Source of the DNA: VBCK01 sp035939615
GTDB taxonomy: Bacteria > Pseudomonadota > Gammaproteobacteria > Burkholderiales > Burkholderiaceae_F
NCBI GenBank assembly: GCA_035939615.1
Contig: DASZFP010000130.1
Location: 1-16,318, forward strand
Length of the DNA stretch: 16,318 nucleotides
Reading direction: 5' to 3'
Shown: positions 1 through 6,442 of the stretch, one piece after another
Layout: every line of letters starts with the position of its first letter
Numbering within the stretch: position 1 is the stretch's first letter
Program-made: the position numbers and the translations under genes
Notes under the pieces: generated by a model
What the model was told of the DNA's origin: nothing
Seen by the model: only the letters and a program-made list of their open reading frames with translations
Database searches by the model: none

Positions 1-144
1 TTTGCCGGTTTCGTACACGCGCTCGCCATCGGCGAAACGGCAATCGGTGGCGAAGCGCCGCACGCGCTCGATCTCCTCGGTCGTCAGGATCGGGAACATC
101 TGCGCCCGCCGAGCCTGCAGCGCGGGCGGTATCAGGTCGGCCAT
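1..144 (-). CDS. Thioredoxin reductase with N-terminal cNMP-binding-like domain (partial, N-terminus only)
   Basis: Only the first 48 codons lie in the window; the rest runs off the left edge. The peptide begins MADLIPPALQARRAQMFPIL and continues through a TTEEIERVRRF helix and an RFADGERVYETGK strand. This resembles the start of a cyclic-nucleotide-binding (Crp-like) fold. In my recollection this arrangement (a Met-Phe-Pro-x-Leu motif, then Glu-Ile-x-Arg-x-Arg-Arg-Phe and Asp-Gly-Glu) begins the FAD-dependent thioredoxin-disulfide reductases that carry a regulatory cNMP domain ahead of the reductase domain. The ATG at 142-144 lies 7 nt after the stop of the DUF2630 gene, so the two are probably co-transcribed. 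No strong Shine-Dalgarno precedes it, which fits translational coupling. The reductase domain is not visible, so the name rests on N-terminal similarity; another Crp-domain protein is possible. Confidence 0.65.
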   Translation of the reverse strand, partial: MADLIPPALQARRAQMFPILTTEEIERVRRFATDCRFADGERVYETGK

Positions 145-151
145 TGCGCGC

Positions 152-397
152 TCAACCCACGTATCGCTCGACGACGTCCGGCGGCCGCACCTGCGCCTCG
201 GCGGGGTCGCCTCCGGTCTCGCGCAGCGCGCGCCGCTGGCGCAGCAGGTCCCAGCACTGATCGAGCTGGACTTGCAGCTCGGTCAGCCGCTTGTGGTTAT
301 CCGGGCCGGCTTCTCGTTGCTCCAGCAATTGATGCTCTTCGGCCACCAGGCGCTGAATATGCGCCATCACCGACACATCCTTATCGGCACGATCCAC
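152..397 (-). CDS. DUF2630 family small protein
   Basis: An 81-residue charged, helical protein. It has the DUF2630 hallmarks: an I-x-x-LV-x-EEH-x-L segment near the start (IQRLVAEEHQLLE), the central LQVQLDQCWDLLRQRRALRE helix, and a PxxVxxYVG end. The function of the family is unknown to me; it looks like a two-helix coiled coil and is probably cytoplasmic. I chose the GTG at 395-397 over the upstream ATG at 419-421 because AGGGAGGT sits 5 nt before the GTG, while the ATG has no ribosome site and would place the site inside the gene. The next gene (cNMP-domain thioredoxin reductase) starts 7 nt downstream, suggesting a two-gene redox- or stress-linked operon. Confidence 0.85.
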   Translation of the reverse strand: MDRADKDVSVMAHIQRLVAEEHQLLEQREAGPDNHKRLTELQVQLDQCWDLLRQRRALRETGGDPAEAQVRPPDVVERYVG

Positions 398-402
398 TGA
401 AC

Positions 403-410
403 ACCTCCCT
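403..410 (-). promoter_or_regulatory. Ribosome binding site that fixes the DUF2630 GTG start
   Basis: On the minus strand AGGGAGGT is followed by 5 nt and then GTG (395-397). It is the only good Shine-Dalgarno near this gene and falls inside the longer ATG-started reading frame, so it decides the start. Confidence 0.75.
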
Positions 411-504
411 GATCGAAACATGCGACCGCCGGGCGCAACCGCGTGACAACTGCAAGCCCGCCGCCGGCGCGCGGTAAGCGTAGCGCGTCCGAGGGGTCAG
501 TGCG

Positions 505-527
505 GCCGGCGTGACCCGGGAGCCGGC
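505..527. terminator. Weak hairpin between cysB and DUF2630
   Basis: GCCGGC arms at 505-510 and 522-527 flank an 11-nt loop in the 193-nt gap between the cysB stop and the DUF2630 start. There is no T-tract, so intrinsic termination is uncertain. Apart from this hairpin and a TTGAT half-site at 553-557 (minus strand), I see nothing definite in the gap. Confidence 0.25.
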
Positions 528-590
528 TTCAGGTGACAAAGACCACACGTAGATCAAGGTCGCGGGGGCGCCTCGGGGCAGACGTCGGGC

Positions 591-1535
591 TCACACGTCG
601 ATGTCCGGCGTTGGCGGAGGCGCCAGCGCCGTTCGAACCACGGCCTCGGTCAGCCCCGGCGAGCACAATTCGATGAACCGGTAGGCGTAACCGCGCAGGT
701 AGCGGCCGCGCCTGACCGCGATTTGGGTGACGTTCTGAGCGAACAACTGCTGCGTATCGATCAACTGCAGATGGTCGTCGCGCTGCGGATCGTAGGCCAT
801 CGAGGCGACGATGCCGACCCCAAGTCCCAGCGCCACATAGGTCTTGATCACGTCGGCGTCCAGCGCCGACATGATGATGTCGGGTGACAGCCCGGCGCTG
901 GCGAACGCCTGGTCGACGCGCTCTCGACCGGTGAAGCCCTCGTGGTACGTGATCAGCGGATACTCGGCGATGGCTTCCAGCGTGGGTGCCGTCTGGCTCG
1001 CGAGCGGGTGGCCCTTGGGCACGATCAGGGTGTGGCGCCAGGCATAGAACGGAAATGACGTCAGTTCGGCAACGCCGCCCAGCATTTCGGTGGCCACGCC
1101 GATGTCGGCCTCGCCCAGCTGCAGCATCGACGCGATCTCGCCCGGGCTGCCCTGGTGCAGCGCCAGGTGCACCTTGGGAAACAGCCGCTTGAACTCGACG
1201 ACGACCTTCGGCAGCGCGTAGCGCGCCTGCGTGTGGGTGGTCGCGATCGTCAGCTGGCCCTCGTCACGCTGGCGGAATTGATCGGCCAGTCCCTTGATGT
1301 TGCGCGCGTCGAGCAGCATCCGCTCGACGATCTGCACCAGTTCCTTGCCCGGTTCGGTCAGGCCCAGCAGACGCCGTCCCTTGCGGACGAACAGTTCGAT
1401 GCCGAGCTCGTCCTCCAGATCCTTGATGTGCTTGCTCAGGCCCGACTGCGAGGTGAACAGCGCCGCGGCGGCCTCGGTCAGGTTGAAGTTGCGGCGCACC
1501 GTTTCGCGCACGATGCGCAGTTGCTGGAAATTCAT
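591..1535 (-). CDS. cysB: CysB-type LysR transcriptional regulator (sulfur metabolism)
   Basis: A 314-residue LysR-family regulator. The N-terminal winged helix (about residues 1-60, MNFQQLRIVRETVRRNFNLT onward, with the SQSGLSKHIKDLE recognition helix) is followed by a periplasmic-binding-like effector domain from about 90. Every sulfate-contact residue I remember for enterobacterial CysB is present at the same number: Thr100, Thr102 and Gln103 in TTHTQARYALP, Thr149, Trp166, and Thr202 in GFTGR. It therefore probably still senses an oxyanion, O-acetylserine or a related sulfur signal and activates sulfate or sulfonate uptake genes. The ATG at 1533-1535 was chosen because the family starts with this MNFQQLR motif; GGAG lies about 10 nt upstream. 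It is divergent from porin 1 across a 140-bp AT-rich gap, so it may control that porin. A sulfonate-specific paralogue (Cbl/SsuR type) cannot be excluded. Confidence 0.88.
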   Translation of the reverse strand: MNFQQLRIVRETVRRNFNLTEAAAALFTSQSGLSKHIKDLEDELGIELFVRKGRRLLGLTEPGKELVQIVERMLLDARNIKGLADQFRQRDEGQLTIATTHTQARYALPKVVVEFKRLFPKVHLALHQGSPGEIASMLQLGEADIGVATEMLGGVAELTSFPFYAWRHTLIVPKGHPLASQTAPTLEAIAEYPLITYHEGFTGRERVDQAFASAGLSPDIIMSALDADVIKTYVALGLGVGIVASMAYDPQRDDHLQLIDTQQLFAQNVTQIAVRRGRYLRGYAYRFIELCSPGLTEAVVRTALAPPPTPDIDV

Positions 1536-1675
1536 GTCGTCTGCGCTCCGGCATATATGCAATTGAATTTTTCTTTCTTCTTTCGGGAACCCGCCAACGA
1601 TACATTGCCGTGGTCGGGTTACCTGCTGCAAGGAGGCCGGCTCATCGACGAACTCTGACTCACGGGGCATATGAC
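1536..1675. promoter_or_regulatory. Divergent cysB / porin 1 control region
   Basis: This is the most AT-rich stretch nearby. It holds the perfect palindrome GCATATATGC (1551-1560), an overlapping CAATTG palindrome (1560-1565) and a T/C-rich run (1566-1583). A TACATT (1601-1606) could serve as a weak -10 for porin 1 without a good -35, as expected for an activator-dependent LysR-type promoter. The arrangement (divergent regulator and target, AT-rich palindrome beside the regulator) fits autoregulation plus porin control by CysB, but no site is proven. Confidence 0.5.
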
Positions 1676-3037
1676 GTGAAGAAATACACAAATGCCCTCC
1701 TGCTGGCGATTGCGGGCTGGACCGCATCCGTGGCCCACGCCGGTGAGCCTTCCGACAGCCTGACCTGGTACGGCATCACGTTGTACGGCGTCGTCGATAT
1801 CGGCGTCACCTACCAGACGCACGGCTCGCCATTGAACGACTTCTATGCGCAAGGACTCGAATACGGCATTTCCGCCAACAGCAACCGTTCGTATGCGGGC
1901 CTGGCGCCCAACGGCCTGACCCAGTCGCGCATCGGACTGAGCGGCGCGCGGCAGTTCGCGGACGGCTGGTCGGGGGTCTTCAGGCTGGAGTCGCGCTTTT
2001 CCCCGCTGAGCGGAGAACTCGCCAACGGCCCCAAGTCGCTGATCCAGAACAATGGCGTGCCGCCCGCGAATCAGAGCGCCAACAGCGACTCCAGCCAGGC
2101 CGGCCAGGCATTCAGTTCGGCGGCCTACGCCGGCGTCAGTTCGAGCACGTTCGGCACGCTGACGATCGGGCGCCAGTACGGGCTGCTCTATGACAACGTG
2201 CTGAAGTACGACCCCAACGCGGGCGCCTATGCCTTTTCCTTGATCGGCTTTTCCGCCGTCACGGCCGGCGCGGGCGACTCGGAATACAACCGCTTGAGCA
2301 GTTCGCTGAAGTACTTCGGTCAGTTCGGTGCTGCCCGCGTCGGCGCGCAATACCAGCCCTCGGCGCAGGCGACCGGCGGAGTCGGTTACGAGCTCGATGC
2401 CGGCGGCGACGTCGGCCGGCTGCAGTTCGACGCCACGTATGTCAGCAAGCACGATGCGATTTCCCTCGGATCGTATTCGCCGACGCCGGCCCAGCTCACG
2501 ACGCTCCTTTCCAAGGGCCTGACGCTGCAGAACTCGCTGAAAGCGACGCTGTCGAACAACAAAAGCGGGTCGCTGATGGCCCGGTACGACGCCGGCTCGT
2601 TAAAGGCGTTCGCCGGCTACGAGAACATCACGTACGGCGCTCCCGACCTTGGCCTGATCGCCGTCGGGTCGAGCACCATCGGCGGATACCAGATCGCCTC
2701 GCTGACCACGAGCTCCTACGCGCACCATAAGATCCTGCAGGTGCCTTGGGCCGGTCTGAAGGTTTCGATCACGCCGAAATGGATCGTCACCGGGGCCTTC
2801 TACCACTACCACCAGAACAGCTACGCCACCGGGAAAGCGGCCGGCTGCAGCACGCCAAGCGCATCGAACTGCGGCGGCACCGAGAATGCCTGGTCGCTGC
2901 TGCTGGAGTACCCGTACAACACGCACGTCGACCTGTACGCGGGCCTGCTGCAATCGGCCGTCAGCGGGGGCCTCTCGAGCGGCTACCTGGCCAATGCGGC
3001 CACCTCGACTACGGCCGGAGTGCGGCTGACCTTTTAA
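1676..3037 (+). CDS. Outer-membrane porin 1 (Gram-negative general porin family)
   Basis: A 453-residue porin. A signal peptide with a KKYTN start and a hydrophobic core ends in SVAHA, with cleavage likely before GEPSDS. The mature part opens with SLTWYGITLYGVVDIGVTY, the first beta strand typical of betaproteobacterial trimeric porins, and ends in VRLTF with the C-terminal Phe used for outer-membrane insertion. The PLSGEL and NGVPPANQSANSDSS segments and the NVLKYDPNAGAYAFSLIGFS block are shared with porin 2 in this window, so the two are paralogues. Two Cys in a late loop (AAGCS and SNCGG) may form a disulfide. The start is a GTG at 1676-1678; an ATG-ACG-TGA triplet ORF overlaps it and a perfect AAGGAGG lies 39 nt upstream, so initiation is unusual. 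Position next to cysB suggests a role in entry of sulfate or organosulfur compounds (inference). Confidence 0.88.
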   Translation: MKKYTNALLLAIAGWTASVAHAGEPSDSLTWYGITLYGVVDIGVTYQTHGSPLNDFYAQGLEYGISANSNRSYAGLAPNGLTQSRIGLSGARQFADGWSGVFRLESRFSPLSGELANGPKSLIQNNGVPPANQSANSDSSQAGQAFSSAAYAGVSSSTFGTLTIGRQYGLLYDNVLKYDPNAGAYAFSLIGFSAVTAGAGDSEYNRLSSSLKYFGQFGAARVGAQYQPSAQATGGVGYELDAGGDVGRLQFDATYVSKHDAISLGSYSPTPAQLTTLLSKGLTLQNSLKATLSNNKSGSLMARYDAGSLKAFAGYENITYGAPDLGLIAVGSSTIGGYQIASLTTSSYAHHKILQVPWAGLKVSITPKWIVTGAFYHYHQNSYATGKAAGCSTPSASNCGGTENAWSLLLEYPYNTHVDLYAGLLQSAVSGGLSSGYLANAATSTTAGVRLTF

Positions 3038-3178
3038 ATTCTGTCCGGCCCCCTGTCGAAGCGACGGCGCGCGAATCGACTAAGGGCATGGCAACCGGTT
3101 TCGGATCTGTCGGATGTCACGAGGGTAGTATGGTTTCTCAGCCGGGCTGCTATCGCCTATCAACGAGAAAGGAAGCAC

Positions 3179-3574
3179 ATGAACCCCGTCGTACATTTTG
3201 AAATGCCGTATCAGAACAAGAACCGGATGGCTGGTTTCTACACCAAGGCCTTCGGCTGGAAGCCCAAAATGCTCGGCCCGGAAATGGGAGAGTACGTCGT
3301 CGTGACCACCGGCGAAACGGACGACAAGGGGCGTCCGAAACAGCCTGGGGTGATCAACGGGGGTTTCTACAAGAGACCCGACGATCCGCTTGGCCAGCAT
3401 CCGTCGGTTGTGATCGCGGTACCGGACATCGGCGACGCGCTCAAGAAAATCAAGGAGGCCGGCGGAAAGGTCCTCGGGGAACCGATGGACATTCCGGGTG
3501 TTGGCCTGTATGCGGGCTTTGTCGACACCGAGGGCAACCGCGTGAGCGTTCTACAGCCTTCCGGAGACATGTAG
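3179..3574 (+). CDS. VOC (glyoxalase/bleomycin-resistance fold) protein
   Basis: A 131-residue single-polypeptide VOC protein. It has the two beta-alpha-beta-beta-beta units of the family: VVHFEMPYQNKNRMAGFYTK with AFGWK near the start, and SVVIAVPDIGDALKKIKEAG, GKVLGEP, GVGLYAGFVDTEGNRVSVLQ in the second half. It belongs to the glyoxalase-like group (COG3324 type) of unknown substrate. His6 is a plausible metal ligand, but the usual late Glu is replaced in VSVLQP, so metal-dependent catalysis is uncertain. AAAGGAAG precedes the ATG at 3179. The gene is transcribed alone and converges on the AraC-GyrI gene across a strong hairpin. I saw no convincing promoter in the 141 bp upstream apart from a TAGTAT at 3126-3131. 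Confidence 0.82.
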   Translation: MNPVVHFEMPYQNKNRMAGFYTKAFGWKPKMLGPEMGEYVVVTTGETDDKGRPKQPGVINGGFYKRPDDPLGQHPSVVIAVPDIGDALKKIKEAGGKVLGEPMDIPGVGLYAGFVDTEGNRVSVLQPSGDM

Positions 3575-3582
3575 TCGGCGAA

Positions 3583-3613
3583 CGGCGCGCCGCCCGCGAG
3601 GCGCGGCGCGCCG
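3583..3613. terminator. Bidirectional hairpin between convergent genes
   Basis: CGGCGCGCCG occurs at 3583-3592 and again at 3604-3613, separated by 11 nt. Each copy is a perfect palindrome, so the pair is both a direct and an inverted repeat and can form a 10-bp GC-only stem. It sits between the convergent stops of the VOC gene (3574) and the AraC-GyrI gene (3630). No T-tract follows on either side, so it may act by blocking exonucleases or with Rho rather than as a classical terminator. Confidence 0.55.
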
Positions 3614-3629
3614 ACAAGAACGTCAGCGG

Positions 3630-4598
3630 TCAAAGCGGCACCACCGGGATGACGATGTCGCATCCGAATGCACCGCTGGCCGCATCGTATTCCGCATCCC
3701 TCGGGTAGTACTCGAAACACGGCCGCGCATCGAGCTGCATTCCGCTCGATGGCAGCCAGTCGCGCAGCAGCGCCGTCCATGTCTCGCCGATCTGCGGCGC
3801 CGTGCCGCGAAAATGGGTCGCGGCGTACTGTCCGCCCGCAATCGTGGTCATCAAGGCTTCACCGGTCGCGACGAAGCTTGCGGGCGCCTCCACGCAGGCG
3901 TCGTAGCGGCACTTTTCCGGCGCAGTGATGCCCGGGTCGTCATGGCTGATCCCGTAACGGGGCCGATCGACCAGGTCGTTGGTGGCGAGCCATGGGTAGA
4001 CGACCTGCTGCCAAAACGCCGACAGCGGCTGTCCGTACGGCCCGACGTGCCTCAAATACGCGACGCGAACGGGAGCACGGTCGATGATCTTCACCTTCAT
4101 GGGAACCTCCAGCGGTGTGTGTTGGAAGGTCCCATCATCGGAGTCCGCGCTCGTGAGCGCCTGATCGTGCTTGCGCATCGCCTGATCCGGCTTGCGCTCT
4201 GGTCCGGCCGGCGTGTGCCCGCCATGGAACCGCTGGCTGCCGCGTCGTCGCGCTTGCTGCTGGCGCCAGTTCGTGGGCGCGCTTCCGAAGCGGGCCTTGA
4301 AGGCCCGCGTGAAGGCCTCGCTCGATCCGAAGCCGACCGACAGTGCGACGTTCAGGACCGGCAAACGGGGCTGGGCGGCCAGTCGCATGGCCGCCAGTTC
4401 GAGGCGCCGTCGCCGCAGGTAGTCGCCCAGCGTTTCACCCATCCAGGCCGAAAACAGCCGGTGGAAGTGAAAGGGCGAGAAGTGTGCGACCCCGGCCAGC
4501 TCGGCGAGCTCGAGCGGCTGGTCCAGGTGCAGGTCGATGTACTCGAGCACCTGGTGCATTCGGCGGGTGTACTCGACTCGGCCGTCACGGACGCTCAT
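3630..4598 (-). CDS. AraC-family regulator fused to a GyrI-like effector-binding domain
   Basis: A 322-residue protein. Residues 9-112 form the two-helix-turn-helix AraC DNA-binding domain (LAELAGVAHFSPFHFHRLFS, then VALSVGFGSSEAFTRAFKARFG). Residues 167-322 form a GyrI/SbmC-like small-molecule-binding domain (MKVKIIDRAPVRVAYLRHVG, then FWQQVVYPW, GISHDDPG, ACVEAP). Between them is a polar, low-complexity linker of about 50 residues. This is the Rob/BmrR-effector architecture, usually tied to drug or toxicant response. The ATG at 4596-4598 has no clear ribosome site, whereas an excellent one precedes in-frame Met167. It is divergent from a VOC-chaA pair with direct repeats in the shared promoter, so it probably controls that pair and possibly itself. 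Confidence 0.85.
   Translation of the reverse strand: MSVRDGRVEYTRRMHQVLEYIDLHLDQPLELAELAGVAHFSPFHFHRLFSAWMGETLGDYLRRRRLELAAMRLAAQPRLPVLNVALSVGFGSSEAFTRAFKARFGSAPTNWRQQQARRRGSQRFHGGHTPAGPERKPDQAMRKHDQALTSADSDDGTFQHTPLEVPMKVKIIDRAPVRVAYLRHVGPYGQPLSAFWQQVVYPWLATNDLVDRPRYGISHDDPGITAPEKCRYDACVEAPASFVATGEALMTTIAGGQYAATHFRGTAPQIGETWTALLRDWLPSSGMQLDARPCFEYYPRDAEYDAASGAFGCDIVIPVVPL
4098..4110 (-). promoter_or_regulatory. Internal ribosome site and in-frame ATG for a free GyrI domain
   Basis: On the minus strand GGAGG (4106-4110), 5 nt, then ATG (4098-4100) reads in frame with the AraC-GyrI gene at Met167, exactly where the GyrI domain begins. It is a better initiation site than the one at the full-length start. 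A 156-residue stand-alone GyrI-like protein could be made from it. Confidence 0.5.
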
Positions 4599-4605
4599 GA
4601 GGCGG

Positions 4606-4654
4606 CATTGTGCCGTGCCAGCTGGCCCGTTGTGCCGCCGCCGTTGTGCCGCCG
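4606..4654. repeat. Direct repeats in the divergent AraC-GyrI / VOC promoter
   Basis: CCGTTGTGCCGCCG is present twice in perfect tandem (4627-4640 and 4641-4654), with a diverged copy, CATTGTGCCGTGCC, at 4606-4619. The first two copies are 21 bp apart (two helical turns) and the next two are 14 bp apart. AraC-family proteins bind direct repeats of this kind, so this is a candidate operator for the adjacent regulator. Confidence 0.5.
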
Positions 4655-4673
4655 GACTGTTCGGCGCTAAATT
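4644..4673 (+). promoter_or_regulatory. Candidate promoter of the VOC-chaA pair
   Basis: TTGTGC at 4644-4649 and TAAATT at 4668-4673 are 18 bp apart, and the ATG follows 28 nt later. The -35 lies inside the second tandem repeat, the geometry expected for activation by an AraC-type protein. The match to the sigma-70 consensus is weak. Confidence 0.35.
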
Positions 4674-4701
4674 GACGCACGGGCGACTTGCGGGAGACGG
4701 C

Positions 4702-5082
4702 ATGCATCGCAGCAAACTCGGCGGGTTCATCATCGACTGTCAAACTGAGGACCTGCCAGCGGCCGCGGCGTTCTGGAGCGGCGCGTTGGGCATGGCCCGT
4801 GAAGCGATCCCCGGCGCGGAAGGCGAGCTGTACATGCGCCTGGTCGACCCGTCCGGCCGGTTCGACGTGGAGGTGCAGAAGGTGGCTCATCCAAGCCGCG
4901 TGCACCTGGACATCGAAGCGGACAATATCGAGGCGGAGGTTCGGCGCCTGGAGGCCATCGGCGCCAGGAGAATTCAACAGGTCAAACAGTGGTGGGTGAT
5001 GCAAGCCCCCACCGGCCAGCGATTTTGCGTCGTGGCGCCGACATCGCGGAACTTCGCCACCGAAGCGAACCAGTGGCCGTAA
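4702..5082 (+). CDS. VOC (glyoxalase-like domain) protein
   Basis: A 126-residue VOC-fold protein, probably of the Glyoxalase_6 group: GGFIIDCQTEDLPAAAAFWS with GALGM, LYMRLVDPSG, then HLDIEADNIEAEVRRLEAIG and a RFCVVAP closing strand. His in RVHLDIE and Glu in VEVQKV are candidate metal ligands. The substrate is unknown. GGGAGA ends 4 nt before the ATG. Its last codons contain the GTG start of the chaA-like gene (10-nt overlap), so the two are translated together. The divergent AraC-GyrI regulator and the direct repeats upstream suggest it is induced by a small molecule. Confidence 0.8.
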   Translation: MHRSKLGGFIIDCQTEDLPAAAAFWSGALGMAREAIPGAEGELYMRLVDPSGRFDVEVQKVAHPSRVHLDIEADNIEAEVRRLEAIGARRIQQVKQWWVMQAPTGQRFCVVAPTSRNFATEANQWP

Positions 5083-6209
5083 CAGCTCCTGAACGAACGA
5101 GAGCGTCTTTTCCCCGAACGGGAATCGTCTTTCCGGCGCTGGGCGTTGGCTTCTACGTCGCAACGACCGCGGTCGGGCTGGGCGGCAACAGCGTTTTCAC
5201 GCCATCCGGCGCCGCGTTCCTGCTGATCCTCGTGATTCTGATGTTCGGGGCGGTATTCGCCGCGGTCCACCACGCCGAGGAGATCGCGCACCGGGTCGGC
5301 GAGCCCTACGGCACGCTGGTGTTGTCGCTGGCGGTCACCGTGATCGAAGTGGCGCTCATCCTGTCGATGATGCTGGGCGGGCCGGGCAATCCCGTGCTGG
5401 CGCGCGACACGGTCTTTTCGGTGATCATGATCGTATGCAACGGGCTGGTGGGACTGTGCATCCTGACCGGGGGGCTGCGGCACCGCGAGCAGGAATTCCT
5501 GGTGCACGGCGCCAATTCCTACCTGGGCGTTATCGTGACCCTGGCGGCCTTGACCCTGATGTTGCCGAACTACACGACGACGATTCCGGGACCGATCTTG
5601 TCGACGAGCCAGCTCGGCTTCGTGAGCGCTGTCACCGTCGTGCTGTACGCGGTGTTCCTTTACATCCAGACCGTGCGCCACACCGCCTATTTCGCGGCAG
5701 CCCCCTCGCCTTGCGAAGCAGTCGCGGCCGATGCGCACGCCCGGGGCGCCGCGCCCGTCAGCATGACCTGGACCAGCGTGCTGCTGGTGGCTTCGCTGCT
5801 GATCGTCATCCTGCTGGCAAAGAAGTTCGGGTCGGGGGTCGATGAAGTCCTCGGGCGGGCGGGCGCGCCCGCCGCCGTATCGGGCCTGATCGTCGCTCTG
5901 CTGGTACTTCTGCCCGAGAGCATGGCCGCGGTGCGCGCGGCCTACCGGGACGAGTTGCAAAAGAGCCTGAATCTCGCGCTGGGCTCGTCGCTCGCGACCA
6001 TCGGATTGACCATTCCCTCGGTTGCCACGGTGGCCATCCTGCTCGACAAGGAGCTGGTGCTCGGGCTTGCGCCGAAGGAAACGCTGCTGCTGGTGCTCAC
6101 CATGGTCGTGAGCGCGCTCACGTTCGGCACCGGCCGCACCAACGTGCTGCCGGGCCTGACCCACCTCGTGATCTTCGCCGCCTTCGTGTTTCTCACGTTC
6201 GTGCCGTGA
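5073..6209 (+). CDS. chaA: ChaA-type calcium (sodium, potassium)/proton antiporter
   Basis: A 378-residue inner-membrane protein with about eleven hydrophobic segments, close to the 366 residues of E. coli ChaA. The two CaCA alpha-repeats are visible: HRVGEPYGTLVLSLAVTVIE followed by VALIL, and LVLLPESMAAVRAAYRDELQ followed by SLNLALGSSLATIGLTIPS. Each carries the acidic residue used for cation binding. The ending SFGTGRTNVL-like block (TFGTGRTNVLPGLTHL) is also typical. It should expel Ca2+ or Na+/K+ in exchange for protons. The GTG at 5073-5075 is the only reasonable start before the first membrane segment; it overlaps the VOC stop by 10 nt and has only a weak ribosome site, consistent with coupling to the upstream gene. 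Confidence 0.85.
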   Translation: MAVTAPERTRASFPRTGIVFPALGVGFYVATTAVGLGGNSVFTPSGAAFLLILVILMFGAVFAAVHHAEEIAHRVGEPYGTLVLSLAVTVIEVALILSMMLGGPGNPVLARDTVFSVIMIVCNGLVGLCILTGGLRHREQEFLVHGANSYLGVIVTLAALTLMLPNYTTTIPGPILSTSQLGFVSAVTVVLYAVFLYIQTVRHTAYFAAAPSPCEAVAADAHARGAAPVSMTWTSVLLVASLLIVILLAKKFGSGVDEVLGRAGAPAAVSGLIVALLVLLPESMAAVRAAYRDELQKSLNLALGSSLATIGLTIPSVATVAILLDKELVLGLAPKETLLLVLTMVVSALTFGTGRTNVLPGLTHLVIFAAFVFLTFVP

Positions 6210-6242
6210 CCGATCGAGTTCTGCGCGGAAGCTGTCCCCTGT

Positions 6243-6274
6243 ATCTCGCGTTGATTTCGAGATGCCCAAAGGGC
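6243..6274. terminator. Two small adjoining hairpins after chaA
   Basis: ATCTCG (6243-6248) pairs with CGAGAT (6258-6263), and GCCC-AAA-GGGC follows at 6264-6274. They lie 34 nt after the chaA stop within a 233-bp gap. There is no T-tract, so termination is only possible. The rest of the gap, up to the AraC gene, holds no other clear signal. Confidence 0.3.
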
Positions 6275-6442
6275 CATTGACGCAGTGGATGTTCACGCCA
6301 CCGCTCGACCACGCACAGAGGGGCGCAGTATTCGGGATCGGCCTTTCCGCGCGGTGTGGTTAATGCTCGATCCTGGGGCGATCTGTGCTGAAATCTGCGC
6401 GGCCGAATGATTGCGGCCCCTCGCTGGCGCAGGAGAGCGGTT

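Noticed and set aside
1155..1658. Plus-strand open frame opposite cysB
   Set aside because: Lies wholly opposite the conserved CysB coding region and has no recognisable motif; its end merely passes through the AAGGAGG before porin 1.
4974..6296. Long open frame (440 codons) antisense to chaA
   Set aside because: Composition is His/Gln/Arg-rich with no fold or ribosome site; it mirrors a well-supported membrane protein gene in GC-rich DNA.
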